Assembly (NCBI GenBank): GCA_030247575.1
Contig: JAOTRV010000007.1
Coordinates: 1-64,000, forward strand
Length of the DNA: 64,000 nt
Source of the DNA: Sulfuritalea sp.
GTDB taxonomy: Bacteria; Pseudomonadota; Gammaproteobacteria; Burkholderiales; Rhodocyclaceae
Direction of reading: 5' to 3'
The notes under the pieces: generated by a model
Database searches by the model: none
What the model was told of the DNA's origin: nothing
The model's input: only the letters and a program-made list of their open reading frames with translations
Program-made: the position numbers and the translations under genes
Shown: in pieces, positions 7,745 through 15,978 of the stretch
Position numbering within the stretch: the stretch's first letter is position 1
How the letters are laid out: each line of letters begins with the position of its first letter

Positions 7745-9376
7745 ATGCAGCGCGAATCCATGGAGTTCGACGTCGTCATCGTGGGCGGTGGCCCAGCCGG
7801 ACTTTCCGCCGCGATCCGCCTCAAGCAGATCAATGCCGAGATCAACGTCTGCCTGATCGAAAAGGGCTCGGAGATCGGCGCCCACATTCTCTCCGGCGCG
7901 GTCATGGATCCGCGTGCGCTGACCGAGCTGATCCCCGACTGGCAGGCGCAGGGCGCGCCGATGGACACCGCGGTAACGCGCGACCGCTTCGCCTTCCTGA
8001 CGCAGCACGGCTTCGTCGATCTGCCGACCTTCCTGCTGCCGGGCTGCTTCCAGAACCACGGCAACTATGTCATCAGCCTGGGCCTGATGTGCCGCTGGCT
8101 GGGCGCGCAGGCCGAAGCGCTGGGCGTAGAGATCTACCCGGGCTTCGCTGGCGCCGAGGTGCTCTACGACGACAAGGGTGCCGTGCGCGGGGTCGCCACG
8201 GGCAACATGGGCGTCGGCCATGACGGCCAGCCCACGGCGAACTTCCAGCCGGGCATGGAACTGCTGGCCAAATACACGCTGTTCGCCGAAGGCTGCCGCG
8301 GACATCTGGGCAAGCAGATCGAGGAAAAGTTCAGCCTGCGCGCAGAATCCGATCCGCAGACCTACGCCATCGGCATCAAGGAACTCTGGCAGGTCGATCC
8401 CGAGCAGTTCGAGAAGGGCCTGGTGATGCACACTTTCGGCTGGCCGATGAAATCCGACACCTACGGCGGCGGCTTCATCTACCACTTCGGCGAGAACCTC
8501 GTTTCGGTCGGCCTCGTCGTCGGCCTCGGCTACAAGAATCCCTTCCTCGCGCCCTTCGAAGAAATGCAGCGCATGAAGACCCATCCGCAAGTTGCGCCGA
8601 TCTTCAAAGGCGCCAAGCGGCTGGCCTACGGCGCGCGCGCGCTCGCCGCGGGCGGCCTGCAGTCGCTACCGAAGCTTGATTTCCCCGGCGGCGCGCTGCT
8701 CGGCGACGATGCCGGCCTGCTGGTCGCCTCGCGCATCAAGGGCAGCCACGCCGCGATCAAGAGCGGCATGCTGGCCGCCGAAGCCGCCGCCGCCGCACTG
8801 GCGGCCGGCCGCGCCAACGACGCGCTGACGGACTACCCGGAAGGCTTCCGTGCATCGTGGCTGTACGAAGAACTGCATACCGCGCGCAACTTCAAGCCGT
8901 GGATGGCCAAAGGCTTGTGGACCGGCTCGGTAATGTTCGGCATCGACCAGGTGCTGCTGCGCGGCAAGGCGCCGTGGACGCTGCACAACACGGCCGACCA
9001 CCTGAAGCTCAAGCCGGCCGCCGAATGCAAACCGATCCACTATGAAAAGCCCGATGGCGTGCTGACCTTCGACCGGTTGTCATCGGTCTTCCTCTCGAAC
9101 ACCAACCACGAGGAAGACCAGCCCTGCCATTTGCAGCTGAAGAATGCCGATGTGCCGATCAGCACCAACCTGGCGCTCTACGACGCCCCCGAGCAGCGCT
9201 ACTGCCCGGCCGGTGTGTATGAAATCCTGCGTGATGACGACGGCGGCAATCCCCGCCTGCAGATCAACGCGCAGAACTGCGTGCACTGCAAGACCTGCGA
9301 CATCAAGGATCCGACACAGAACATCAACTGGGTGGTGCCGCAAGGCGGCGAGGGGCCGATCTACGAACAGATGTAA
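7745..9376 (+). CDS. Electron transfer flavoprotein-ubiquinone oxidoreductase
   Basis: 543 residues from ATG 7745, preceded by GAGGTCAGC. N-terminal FAD-binding motif VVIVGGGPAGLSAAIRL (from about residue 10), a central ubiquinone-binding/membrane-associating region, and a C-terminal ferredoxin-like part with CVHCKTCDIKDP ligating one [4Fe-4S]. It passes electrons from reduced ETF to ubiquinone at the membrane during acyl-CoA dehydrogenation. The nearby etfBA and acyl-CoA dehydrogenase genes supply its partners. A longer in-frame start upstream would run through the divergent promoter and is unlikely. A strong hairpin terminator follows. Confidence 0.95.
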   Translation: MQRESMEFDVVIVGGGPAGLSAAIRLKQINAEINVCLIEKGSEIGAHILSGAVMDPRALTELIPDWQAQGAPMDTAVTRDRFAFLTQHGFVDLPTFLLPGCFQNHGNYVISLGLMCRWLGAQAEALGVEIYPGFAGAEVLYDDKGAVRGVATGNMGVGHDGQPTANFQPGMELLAKYTLFAEGCRGHLGKQIEEKFSLRAESDPQTYAIGIKELWQVDPEQFEKGLVMHTFGWPMKSDTYGGGFIYHFGENLVSVGLVVGLGYKNPFLAPFEEMQRMKTHPQVAPIFKGAKRLAYGARALAAGGLQSLPKLDFPGGALLGDDAGLLVASRIKGSHAAIKSGMLAAEAAAAALAAGRANDALTDYPEGFRASWLYEELHTARNFKPWMAKGLWTGSVMFGIDQVLLRGKAPWTLHNTADHLKLKPAAECKPIHYEKPDGVLTFDRLSSVFLSNTNHEEDQPCHLQLKNADVPISTNLALYDAPEQRYCPAGVYEILRDDDGGNPRLQINAQNCVHCKTCDIKDPTQNINWVVPQGGEGPIYEQM

Positions 9377-9385
9377 GCTCGGCGG

Positions 9386-9408
9386 AAAGTCGACGCCGGC
9401 GACACGGC
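9386..9408 (+). repeat. 23-bp dispersed element, intergenic copy
   Basis: AAAGTCGACGCCGGCGACAC then GGC, located 10 bases after the ETF-quinone oxidoreductase stop and before its terminator. One of about eight related copies in the window. Confidence 0.7.
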
Positions 9409-9418
9409 ACCGCACAAC

Positions 9419-9453
9419 AAAAAGGGGAACCCGCGGGTTCCCCTTTTTGTTTT
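9419..9453. terminator. Bidirectional rho-independent terminator between convergent genes
   Basis: A perfect 15-bp-arm palindrome centred at 9433/9434 (AAAAAGGGGAACCCG and its complement) followed by TGTTTT on the plus strand; the A run gives a T tract on the minus strand. It separates the convergent ETF-quinone oxidoreductase and acyl-CoA dehydrogenase genes. Confidence 0.93.
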
Positions 9454-9464
9454 GGCGAAAGACC

Positions 9465-11255
9465 TCAGAACATCGCTTCGTCGAGGGCCAGTGCGCTCGC
9501 CCCGCCCTGCACCACTTCCTGCGCCAGGCCGGCCGCAGAGGCCATAACGTGATCGGCGTAGAAATGCGCCGTGGCGATCTTTGCCGGATAGAAGGGATCG
9601 GCATCGCCGCCGGCGATCCTGCCCTGCGCCACGAGTGCGGCGCGTGCCATCATCCAGCCGCCCGAAACGACGCCCATCAGCCGCAGGAAAGGCACGGCGC
9701 CGGCCGCGACGGCGCGCACGTCGCTGCCGTAGTTGGCCACGATGTAGTCGGTCGCCTGCTGCAAGGCATCGATGCCGCGACCCAGCGCTGCGGCGATGGC
9801 CGCAAATTCGGCTCCCGCCTGCTTCACCAGTTCGCCGCGGGTCTGCTGCATCGTGCCGAGCACCGCCTTGATCGTGGCACCGCCTTCGCGGGCGATCTTG
9901 CGGCCCATCAGGTCGTTGGCCTGGATGCCGGTGGTGCCTTCGTAGATCGTCGTGATGCGCGCATCGCGCATGTACTGCGCGGCGCCGGTTTCCTCGATGA
10001 AGCCCATGCCGCCATGCACCTGTACGCCGAGGTAGCTCATCTCGTTGCCGGTCTCGGTGCTCCAGCCCTTGACCACCGGAATCATCAAATCGACATAGGC
10101 CTGGTTCTGCGCGCGCTCGGCGGCGTCGGGATGGCGCGCCGCGGCATCGTGCGCGGCGGCAACCGAATAGGCCAGCGCGCGCATGGCTTCCACGTTCGCG
10201 CGCATCAGCATCAGCATGCGGCGAATGTCCGGGTGCTTGATGATCGGCACGCCGGCGGCCGACCCTTCGATCGCGCGGCCCTGCACGCGGTCGCGCGCAT
10301 AGGCCACGGCGTGCTGATAGGCACGCTCGGCGATGGCCAGGCCTTCGAGGCCCACCGCGAAGCGTGCCGCGTTCATCATGACGAACATGTACTTGAGGCC
10401 CTGGTTCTCCTGGCCTACCAGCGTGCCGATGGCACCGCCGTTGTCGCCCAGCGCCATGACGCAGGTCGGGCTGGCATGGATGCCGAGCTTGTGTTCGATC
10501 GAGACGCAGTACGTGTCGTTGCGCGCACCGAGGCTGCCGTCGGCATTTACCATGAACTTGGGCACCACGAACAGCGAAATGCCCTTGACGCCTTCCGGCG
10601 CATCCGGCGTACGGGCCAGCACGAGGTGGATGGTGTTCTCCGCCATGTCGTGGTCGCCGTAGGTGATGAAGATCTTCTGGCCGAAGATCCGGTAGGTGCC
10701 GTCGCCCTGCGGCACGGCGCGCGAGCGGATCGCGGCGAGGTCGGAGCCGGCCTGCGGCTCGGTGATGTTCATGGTGCCAGTCCAGTTGCCGGAAATCATG
10801 TTCGGCAGGTACATCGCCTTCTGCTGGTCGTTGCCGGCCAGTTCCAGCGCCTCGATGGCGCCGAGCGTCAGCAGCGGACACAACGAGAAGGAAATGTTGG
10901 CTGACTTCCACATTTCCTGCACCGCCGCCGAAACCACCTTGGGCAGACCCTGCCCGCCATGCTCGGGATTGCCCGAGAGCGCGTTCCAGCCGTTATCGAC
11001 GAACTGCCGGTAGGCCTCCTTGAAGCCCTTGGGCATGGTCACGGACCTGTCGGCCCATTTCGCGCCTTCCTGATCGCCGCTGTAGTTCAGCGGGTCCAGC
11101 ACGCCGCCGGTGAACTTCGCGGATTCGTCGAGGATCGCTTCGACGACGTCTTCCGTCGCTTCCTCGTAACCCGGCAAGGCGGCCACCTTGTCGAGGCCGG
11201 CCAGTTCGGTCAAGACGAAGTGCATGTCCTTCAATGGGGCGGCATAGCTGCTCAT
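9465..11255 (-). CDS. Acyl-CoA dehydrogenase, 596-aa class with C-terminal extension
   Basis: 596 residues, longer than classical acyl-CoA dehydrogenases (about 380) because of an extra C-terminal domain, as in the FadE5/DmdC-like class. FAD/substrate segments include NITEPQAGSDLAAIRSRA and VHGGMGFIEETGAAQY, and the arginine-containing TTIYEGTTGIQANDLMGRK. It oxidises an acyl-CoA to the trans-2-enoyl-CoA and hands electrons to ETF. It lies 15 bases after the CbiM-like gene in an etfB-etfA-permease-dehydrogenase operon and is a paralogue of the dehydrogenase at 22241-24031. Confidence 0.93.
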   Translation of the reverse strand: MSSYAAPLKDMHFVLTELAGLDKVAALPGYEEATEDVVEAILDESAKFTGGVLDPLNYSGDQEGAKWADRSVTMPKGFKEAYRQFVDNGWNALSGNPEHGGQGLPKVVSAAVQEMWKSANISFSLCPLLTLGAIEALELAGNDQQKAMYLPNMISGNWTGTMNITEPQAGSDLAAIRSRAVPQGDGTYRIFGQKIFITYGDHDMAENTIHLVLARTPDAPEGVKGISLFVVPKFMVNADGSLGARNDTYCVSIEHKLGIHASPTCVMALGDNGGAIGTLVGQENQGLKYMFVMMNAARFAVGLEGLAIAERAYQHAVAYARDRVQGRAIEGSAAGVPIIKHPDIRRMLMLMRANVEAMRALAYSVAAAHDAAARHPDAAERAQNQAYVDLMIPVVKGWSTETGNEMSYLGVQVHGGMGFIEETGAAQYMRDARITTIYEGTTGIQANDLMGRKIAREGGATIKAVLGTMQQTRGELVKQAGAEFAAIAAALGRGIDALQQATDYIVANYGSDVRAVAAGAVPFLRLMGVVSGGWMMARAALVAQGRIAGGDADPFYPAKIATAHFYADHVMASAAGLAQEVVQGGASALALDEAMF

Positions 11256-11270
11256 ATTCTTACTCCGTTA

Positions 11271-11948
11271 TCATTTGTTCAGAAGATAGCGCTGGTCGTC
11301 GAAGCTGCCGACCCAATGCGGCGCATAGACCACCATCAGGGTCACCAGGGCGCCGTTGAGCCAGGCCTCGGCGAAACCCAGCAGAAAATAGTACGGCAGG
11401 TAATCGTCGAGCAAAACCGGCGCCGGATAGACGCCGGCCAGCCACAGCAGGGCGCTGGCCAGCAGACCGGTGGCCATGACCGTCGCCGCCGCGCCGAAGA
11501 AACCCGTGACGAAGACGTAGATGAAGAAATTGTTCGGCAGGGAGCGCTCCACGCCGCGCCGGATCAGATCTGCCAGCACCACCGGGAATACCGCCAGCAC
11601 CATGGCATTGAGACCGTAGGCCAGCCAGCCCGCGTGCCCCTGCAGTTCGCCGTTCAACGTCACACCGGCCAGCACGACCGACAAGCCGATGATTGCCAGT
11701 TGCCGGCCGAACATCAGGGCGAACATCGTGGCGCCGAGGAGGTGAAAGTTGAGGCCGGGCTGGACGCCGGCCTTCATGCTCCAGACCAGCACCAGCATCA
11801 CCACGGTGCCGAGCCAGACATTCATCTGCGCGGAATCGGTCAGGCGTTGCCACGGCGCCGTCCTCAGGCACCACAGCCATATCGCCAGCAGAGGAACGAA
11901 CGCCCCGAGCGCCCAGGCTTGCGGAAACAGGGCGTCGGGGATGTTCAT
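11271..11948 (-). CDS. CbiM-like energy-coupling-factor permease
   Basis: 225 residues and about six hydrophobic segments. GLNFHLLGATMFALMFG is a hallmark of the CbiM/NikM family, whose members take up cobalt or nickel. The usual MHIPDG N-terminus appears here as MNIPDALFP, so the N-terminal metal ligand His2 is missing and transport of Co/Ni by the classic mechanism is doubtful. No CbiN/Q/O partners are nearby. It sits between etfA (12 bases) and the acyl-CoA dehydrogenase (15 bases) on the same strand, so it is co-transcribed with ETF genes, which is unexpected for a metal permease. Confidence 0.75.
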   Translation of the reverse strand: MNIPDALFPQAWALGAFVPLLAIWLWCLRTAPWQRLTDSAQMNVWLGTVVMLVLVWSMKAGVQPGLNFHLLGATMFALMFGRQLAIIGLSVVLAGVTLNGELQGHAGWLAYGLNAMVLAVFPVVLADLIRRGVERSLPNNFFIYVFVTGFFGAAATVMATGLLASALLWLAGVYPAPVLLDDYLPYYFLLGFAEAWLNGALVTLMVVYAPHWVGSFDDQRYLLNK

Positions 11949-11960
11949 GGTGGACCTGCC

Positions 11961-12893
11961 TTAGAGTGCTGCCGTCAGTTCCGGTACGGCGGCGAACAGA
12001 TCGGCGACGAGACCGTAGTCGGCAACCTGGAAGATCGGCGCATCGGGATCCTTGTTGATCGCCACGATCACCTTGGAATCCTTCATGCCGGCCAGATGCT
12101 GGATCGCGCCCGAGATGCCGATCGCGATGTACAGCTGCGGCGCGACGATCTTGCCGGTCTGGCCCACCTGGTAGTCGTTGGGCACGAAGCCGGCATCGAC
12201 TGCGGCGCGCGAGGCGCCCAGCGCCGCGCCGAGCTTGTCGGCCAGCGGCTCCAGCACCTTGTGGTAGTTCTCGCCGTTGCCCATGCCGCGCCCGCCGGAG
12301 ACGATGATCTTCGCCGCGGCGAGTTCCGGACGAGCCGACTTGGTCAGCTCGCGGCCCAGCAGTTTCGACTGGCCCAGATCGGGGCCGGCCGCGATGGCTT
12401 CGATGGCGGTGCTGCCGCCGCTGCTCGCCGCGGCATCGAAACCCGTGGTGCGCACCGTGATGACCTTGGTCGCGTCACTGGACTTGACCGTTGCCAGGGC
12501 ATTGCCGGCGTAGATCGGACGGACGAAGGTATCGGCGTCGACCACGCTGATGATTTCCGAAATCTGTGCCACGTCGAGCAGGGCCGCCACGCGCGGCAGG
12601 GTGTTCTTGCCGTTGCTGGTGGCCGCCGCGATGATGTGCGTGTAGCCGGAAGCATTGGCGACGATCAGCGCGGCGAGGTTCTCGCCGGTCTGGTCGCCGT
12701 AGTGGGCGGCGTCAACGACCTTGACCTTGCTGACGCCGGTGACCTTGGCGGCCTGCTCGGCAACCGCGCCACAACCGGCACCGGCAACCAGGACGTGGAT
12801 ATCGCCGCCGATCTTGGCGGCGGCAGTGACGGCATTGAGGGTGGCGGCCTTGAGGCCGGCGTTGTCGTGTTCTGCAATGACGAGAATACTCAT
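11961..12893 (-). CDS. etfA: Electron transfer flavoprotein, alpha subunit
   Basis: 310 residues starting [20 protein letters not shown]. The C-terminal FAD-binding domain has [33 protein letters not shown] and [16 protein letters not shown], all diagnostic of ETF alpha. With EtfB it accepts electrons from acyl-CoA dehydrogenases and delivers them to the quinone oxidoreductase encoded at 7745-9376. It follows etfB with a 2-base gap. Confidence 0.97.
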   Translation of the reverse strand: MSILVIAEHDNAGLKAATLNAVTAAAKIGGDIHVLVAGAGCGAVAEQAAKVTGVSKVKVVDAAHYGDQTGENLAALIVANASGYTHIIAAATSNGKNTLPRVAALLDVAQISEIISVVDADTFVRPIYAGNALATVKSSDATKVITVRTTGFDAAASSGGSTAIEAIAAGPDLGQSKLLGRELTKSARPELAAAKIIVSGGRGMGNGENYHKVLEPLADKLGAALGASRAAVDAGFVPNDYQVGQTGKIVAPQLYIAIGISGAIQHLAGMKDSKVIVAINKDPDAPIFQVADYGLVADLFAAVPELTAAL

Positions 12894-12895
12894 GA

Positions 12896-13645
12896 TCAGA
12901 TCACCTTGGCTTCGTTCTTGAGTTTATCGATCAGGGTCGCGACGTCCGCAACCTTGATGCCGGCGCTGCGCTTGGGCGGTTCGGTAACCGTGACGGTGGC
13001 CAGGCGCGGCGCCACGTCCACGCCGAGGTCGGCCGGCTTGACCACTTCCAGCGGCTTCTTCTTGGCCTTCATGATGTTGGGCAGCGTCGCGTAGCGCGGC
13101 TCGTTCAGGCGCAGGTCGGTGGTGACGATGGCCGGCAGCGTGATCTCGATGGTTTCGAGGCCGCCATCGACTTCGCGCGTCACGGTGGCCTTGCCGCCAG
13201 CAATGACGACCTTGGAGGCAAAGGTGGCCTGCGACCAGCCCAGCAGCGCGGCCAGCATCTGGCCGGTCTGGTTGGCGTCGTCGTCGATCGCCTGCTTGCC
13301 GAGGATGATCAGTTGCGGCGCTTCCTTCTTCGCCACGGCGGCGAGCAGTTTGGCCACGGCCAGCGGCTGCAGGTCCACGTCGGTTTCGACCAGGATCGAG
13401 CGGTCGGCGCCGATGGCCATCGCGGTGCGCAGGGTTTCCTGGCAGGCGGTGACGCCGCAGGAGACGGCGATCACTTCTGTAGCCGTGCCGGCTTCCTTGA
13501 GGCGCATGGCTTCTTCGACCGCAATTTCGTCGAAGGGATTCATCGACATTTTCACATTCGCCAGATCGACACCACTGCCGTCTGCCTTGACGCGAACCTT
13601 GACGTTGTAGTCAATCACGCGCTTGACCGGGACGAGGATTTTCAA
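12896..13645 (-). CDS. etfB: Electron transfer flavoprotein, beta subunit
   Basis: 249 residues starting [20 protein letters not shown]. It contains the beta signature region [20 protein letters not shown] and binds AMP in the ETF heterodimer. First gene of the leftward operon etfB-etfA-cbiM-like-acyl-CoA dehydrogenase. The 132 bases upstream contain two matching palindromes that are probably operators for the divergent TetR regulator. Confidence 0.97.
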   Translation of the reverse strand: MKILVPVKRVIDYNVKVRVKADGSGVDLANVKMSMNPFDEIAVEEAMRLKEAGTATEVIAVSCGVTACQETLRTAMAIGADRSILVETDVDLQPLAVAKLLAAVAKKEAPQLIILGKQAIDDDANQTGQMLAALLGWSQATFASKVVIAGGKATVTREVDGGLETIEITLPAIVTTDLRLNEPRYATLPNIMKAKKKPLEVVKPADLGVDVAPRLATVTVTEPPKRSAGIKVADVATLIDKLKNEAKVI

Positions 13646-13711
13646 GCGAGTCTCCTTGATTTGGGCTGAGCTAAGAAAGGTTGATTCTAACGACTATTCG
13701 GGCCTGCGTTT

Positions 13712-13729
13712 CCATACGCTTAGGTATGG
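13712..13729. promoter_or_regulatory. Probable TetR operator 1 (CCATAC-N6-GTATGG)
   Basis: A perfect 6-bp inverted repeat with a 6-base spacer between divergent etfB and the TetR gene. A second near-identical site lies 52 bases downstream (13764-13781), about five helical turns away. The pair is likely bound by the neighbouring TetR protein to control both directions. Confidence 0.65.
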
Positions 13730-13763
13730 AATGTGAGATACTACCGCAGAGCAACAAAAAGTT

Positions 13764-13781
13764 CAATACCCTACCGTATGG
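13764..13781. promoter_or_regulatory. Probable TetR operator 2 (CAATAC-N6-GTATGG)
   Basis: Matches operator 1 in 11 of 12 arm positions with the same 6-base spacer. It overlaps the ATG of the TetR gene (13778-13780), so binding would block its own translation start region or transcription. This supports autoregulation and argues for ATG 13778 being close to the true start. Confidence 0.65.
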
Positions 13782-14353
13782 AAAACAAAGCCGCGAAGAC
13801 ACCGCGCACCATGCTGGACCGCGACGCCTGGATCAAGGGCGCGATCGCCATCCTGGCCGAGCACGGCGCCGAGCGCCTGCGCGTCGAGGTGCTGGCCACG
13901 CGCCTGGGCGTGACCAAGGGCAGCTTCTACTGGCACTTCAAGGACCGCCGCGACCTGCAGGATGCGGTGCTGGAGTTCTGGAAGGAAGGCCGCATCCGCG
14001 ACATCCGCAAACAGACCCAGTCGGAACCCGGCGGCGAAGTCGCCGCCCTGCTCCACACCATCGAGGTCTATGCCTCGGCGCGCAACCGCAAGGGCATCGC
14101 CATCGAAGCCGCGGTGCGCAGCTGGGCGCGCCGCGACCCGCAGGCGGTCGAAGCCGTCGAGGCCGTCGACGCCGAGCGCCTGGCCTGCTCCTGCCGGCTG
14201 TTCCGCGCCTGCGGCCTGCCCGAGCAGGAAGCCCAGGCGCGCAGCGTCATGCTCTACGCCTACGTCTTCGGCGTCAGCCTGCTGCGCCCCGGTGGCTTCG
14301 CCGACGACATGGACTCGCTCAAGGCCTGGATCGCCGGACACATCGCGCGCTGA
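13778..14353 (+). CDS. TetR-family transcriptional regulator
   Basis: 191 residues. The N-terminal helix-turn-helix is clear: WIKGAIAILAEHGAERLRVE, then LGVTKGSFYWHFKDRRDL with the recognition helix. The C-terminal ligand domain is Arg/Ala-rich. It faces etfBA across a short region with two copies of the same palindrome, so it most likely represses the ETF/acyl-CoA dehydrogenase operon and itself, responding to an acyl-CoA or fatty acid (inferred from neighbours). A GTG at 13733 would add 15 residues before the HTH and is less likely. Confidence 0.9.
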   Translation: MENKAAKTPRTMLDRDAWIKGAIAILAEHGAERLRVEVLATRLGVTKGSFYWHFKDRRDLQDAVLEFWKEGRIRDIRKQTQSEPGGEVAALLHTIEVYASARNRKGIAIEAAVRSWARRDPQAVEAVEAVDAERLACSCRLFRACGLPEQEAQARSVMLYAYVFGVSLLRPGGFADDMDSLKAWIAGHIAR

Positions 14354-14374
14354 ACGCAGCGGAATCCACATCGG

Positions 14375-14397
14375 AAAGTCGGCGCTGACGATACGGC
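14375..14397 (+). repeat. 23-bp dispersed element, intergenic copy
   Basis: AAAGTCGGCGCTGACGATAC then GGC, 22 bases after the TetR stop. Closest relative is the copy at 17648-17670, one base different over the first 22; the two copies flank the accessory island. Confidence 0.7.
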
Positions 14398-14478
14398 GGC
14401 GCCTTTTTCAACATCGGAAATCCGGCGTAAAACGGTCTTGCCCCGAATCAACGACAGCACGCTAACGGGCTCTTTTAC

Positions 14479-14498
14479 GAGTGCTACAATGAGCACTC
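14479..14498. promoter_or_regulatory. Operator overlapping the -10 of the Phd/RelE-type locus
   Basis: Inverted repeat GAGTGCT-N6-AGCACTC (perfect 7-bp arms) whose spacer contains most of a TACAAT -10 box (14485-14490), 22 bases before the antitoxin start. This arrangement fits toxin-antitoxin autorepression by the antitoxin. Confidence 0.6.
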
Positions 14499-14520
14499 TT
14501 AACTGGTCTTTGGAGCTGCC

Positions 14521-14769
14521 ATGGCACACCAGATTTTGTCCGAAACTGCGGCAAGCATTTCCGAGCTGAAGCGGAATCCGATGGGAACGGTGGCCGCGGG
14601 CGAAGGCTTTCCCGTCGCCATCCTCAACCGCAACGAACCGGCTTTTTATTGCGTGCCGGCCAAGGCATTCGAAGCAATGATGGAGCGTCTTGAGGATATC
14701 GAGTTGAACGCCATCGCCGAGGCTCGCGTCGGGCAGAAGCGCGTCAAGGTCAAGCTGGATGAGCTTTGA
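14521..14769 (+). CDS. Type II antitoxin, Phd/YefM-like
   Basis: 82 residues. N-terminal MAHQILSETAASISELKRNP resembles the Phd/YefM fold in which the N-terminal domain binds DNA and the C-terminal helix neutralises the toxin. The middle has VAILNRNEPAFYCVPAKAFEAM, typical of the family. It overlaps the RelE-type toxin gene by 11 bases and has a palindromic operator over its promoter. It marks the left edge of the accessory island. Confidence 0.88.
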   Translation: MAHQILSETAASISELKRNPMGTVAAGEGFPVAILNRNEPAFYCVPAKAFEAMMERLEDIELNAIAEARVGQKRVKVKLDEL

Positions 14770-15040
14770 GCTGGAGTTTCTTGAGGAAGCGCTGGCCGAA
14801 TGGAAGCGGCTCGACGGCTCGATTCGCGAGCAGTTCAAGAAGAAACTGGCCGAGCGCCTGATCGAGCCGAGGATTCCATCCGCCAAACTCTCAGGCCACC
14901 CGGACCGCTACAAGATCAAGCTGCGCAGCATCGGCTACCGCCTCGTTTATGAGGTACGCGACAAGCAGTTGATCGTTCTCGTCGTGGCCGTCGGGAAGCG
15001 CGATCGGAACGCAGTCTACAAGGCGGCGGAGAAACGATAA
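14759..15040 (+). CDS. Type II toxin, RelE/ParE-like
   Basis: 93 residues. MSFELEFLEEALAEWKRLD, LSGHPDRYKIKLRSIGYRLVYEV and LIVLVVAVGKRDRNAVY match the RelE fold with the conserved Arg/Tyr-rich beta sheet and the terminal RDRNAVY. RelE toxins cleave ribosome-bound mRNA; ParE relatives poison gyrase. The R-S-I-G-Y-R-L-V-Y core favours RelE. Translation is coupled to the antitoxin through the 11-base overlap. Confidence 0.9.
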   Translation: MSFELEFLEEALAEWKRLDGSIREQFKKKLAERLIEPRIPSAKLSGHPDRYKIKLRSIGYRLVYEVRDKQLIVLVVAVGKRDRNAVYKAAEKR

Positions 15041-15153
15041 AGGCAGACGCGTTTCAACAATGAGTACAGATACTCAGGTCGGTGTCACGCGCGATTGGCG
15101 CCGCTTCCCGTAAATCGTGGCCTGAATCCTATGGCACGCACTCAACCCTAGCT

Positions 15154-15247
15154 GAGTAACAATCAGTTACTCCACATTCCAGAGATCGCATTCCAATGCG
15201 ATTCTTGCACCCCAATAGCGTAAATGCGCTTGCCATGTTCCAACATG
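15154..15247. promoter_or_regulatory. Three inverted repeats upstream of the HTH regulator
   Basis: Within the 281-bp gene-free stretch 15041-15321: GAGTAAC-N5-GTTACTC (15154-15172), ATCGCAT-N4-ATGCGAT (15185-15202) and CATGTT-N2-AACATG (15234-15247). All have perfect arms but differ in sequence. At least one is likely the operator of the regulator at 15322. The rest of the stretch shows nothing coding. Confidence 0.45.
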
Positions 15248-15321
15248 CTTAGCAAGTATGTAGAGTGGCGCCATCGACGTATGGCAAACACGAATTCATC
15301 TAAGAAGCGAAGGGAGAAGAT

Positions 15322-15978
15322 GTGGCCAGCGAAAGAAAAAATACGGAAAGAAAACACGCTCGCTTGTACGCCGAAGTTCAGGAGTCTTTTGTTGCCAACT
15401 TGATTCGCGCCAGGCGTGTTGCCGGTGGTGTTGATGTCAAAACTGGCGACATTCAGCAGATGCAAAAGAGCCAGTTGGCATCTGAAAGCGAACTTTCGAA
15501 TGGCACGGTAACAAAGCTGACTTCTGCTGCGGATACTCAAGACGCAAAACCCGATTTGGAAACCTTGTGCAAGCTTGGTTATGCGTTGAATGTCAGTCCA
15601 GCATTCCTTCTCATGACCCCGCGTGATTGGAACCTTCTGCTTCAAGCCTTTGGGACCATTCAAAATCTGACTGACTCCAATGGCGAAGACGAACGATATC
15701 TGGTTCAGGTCTTGGAAGAAGCAACCGATAGCCAGAACGTCAATGAATCGGTCAAGTCAGGTTTAAAGTTTGTGGAACAGATGCACCGCGAACCTTATTC
15801 AACTCTTGATCGTGCGCGGCAGCAAATGGGAATTTTGGCAATGACGGCTATGGCTCAAGGTTCCGTAAAGCTGCAAGGAGCAGCGTCAAGAAAATACGCT
15901 ACCGCAATTGGAGCAATCCTCGGCGACCGTGAAGTTAACTCGAAACCAATTCCTGACTTTTTTGGAGAAACTCAATGA
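15322..15978 (+). CDS. HTH-type regulator (XRE-like), first gene of the accessory module
   Basis: 218 residues from GTG 15322, preceded by GAAGGGAGAAG. Residues about 22-105 look like an XRE-type helix-turn-helix with an insertion: LIRARR, QLASESELSNGTVTKLTSAA, then PDLETLCKLGYALNVSPAFLL, where the last part is the typical dimer helix. The C-terminal half (about 110-218) has no family I recognise. The stop overlaps the next start as ATGA, so the module is translationally coupled. Base composition is much richer in A/T than the flanking genes. It is probably the regulator of the four-gene unit, though a structural role cannot be excluded. Confidence 0.7.
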   Translation: MASERKNTERKHARLYAEVQESFVANLIRARRVAGGVDVKTGDIQQMQKSQLASESELSNGTVTKLTSAADTQDAKPDLETLCKLGYALNVSPAFLLMTPRDWNLLLQAFGTIQNLTDSNGEDERYLVQVLEEATDSQNVNESVKSGLKFVEQMHREPYSTLDRARQQMGILAMTAMAQGSVKLQGAASRKYATAIGAILGDREVNSKPIPDFFGETQ

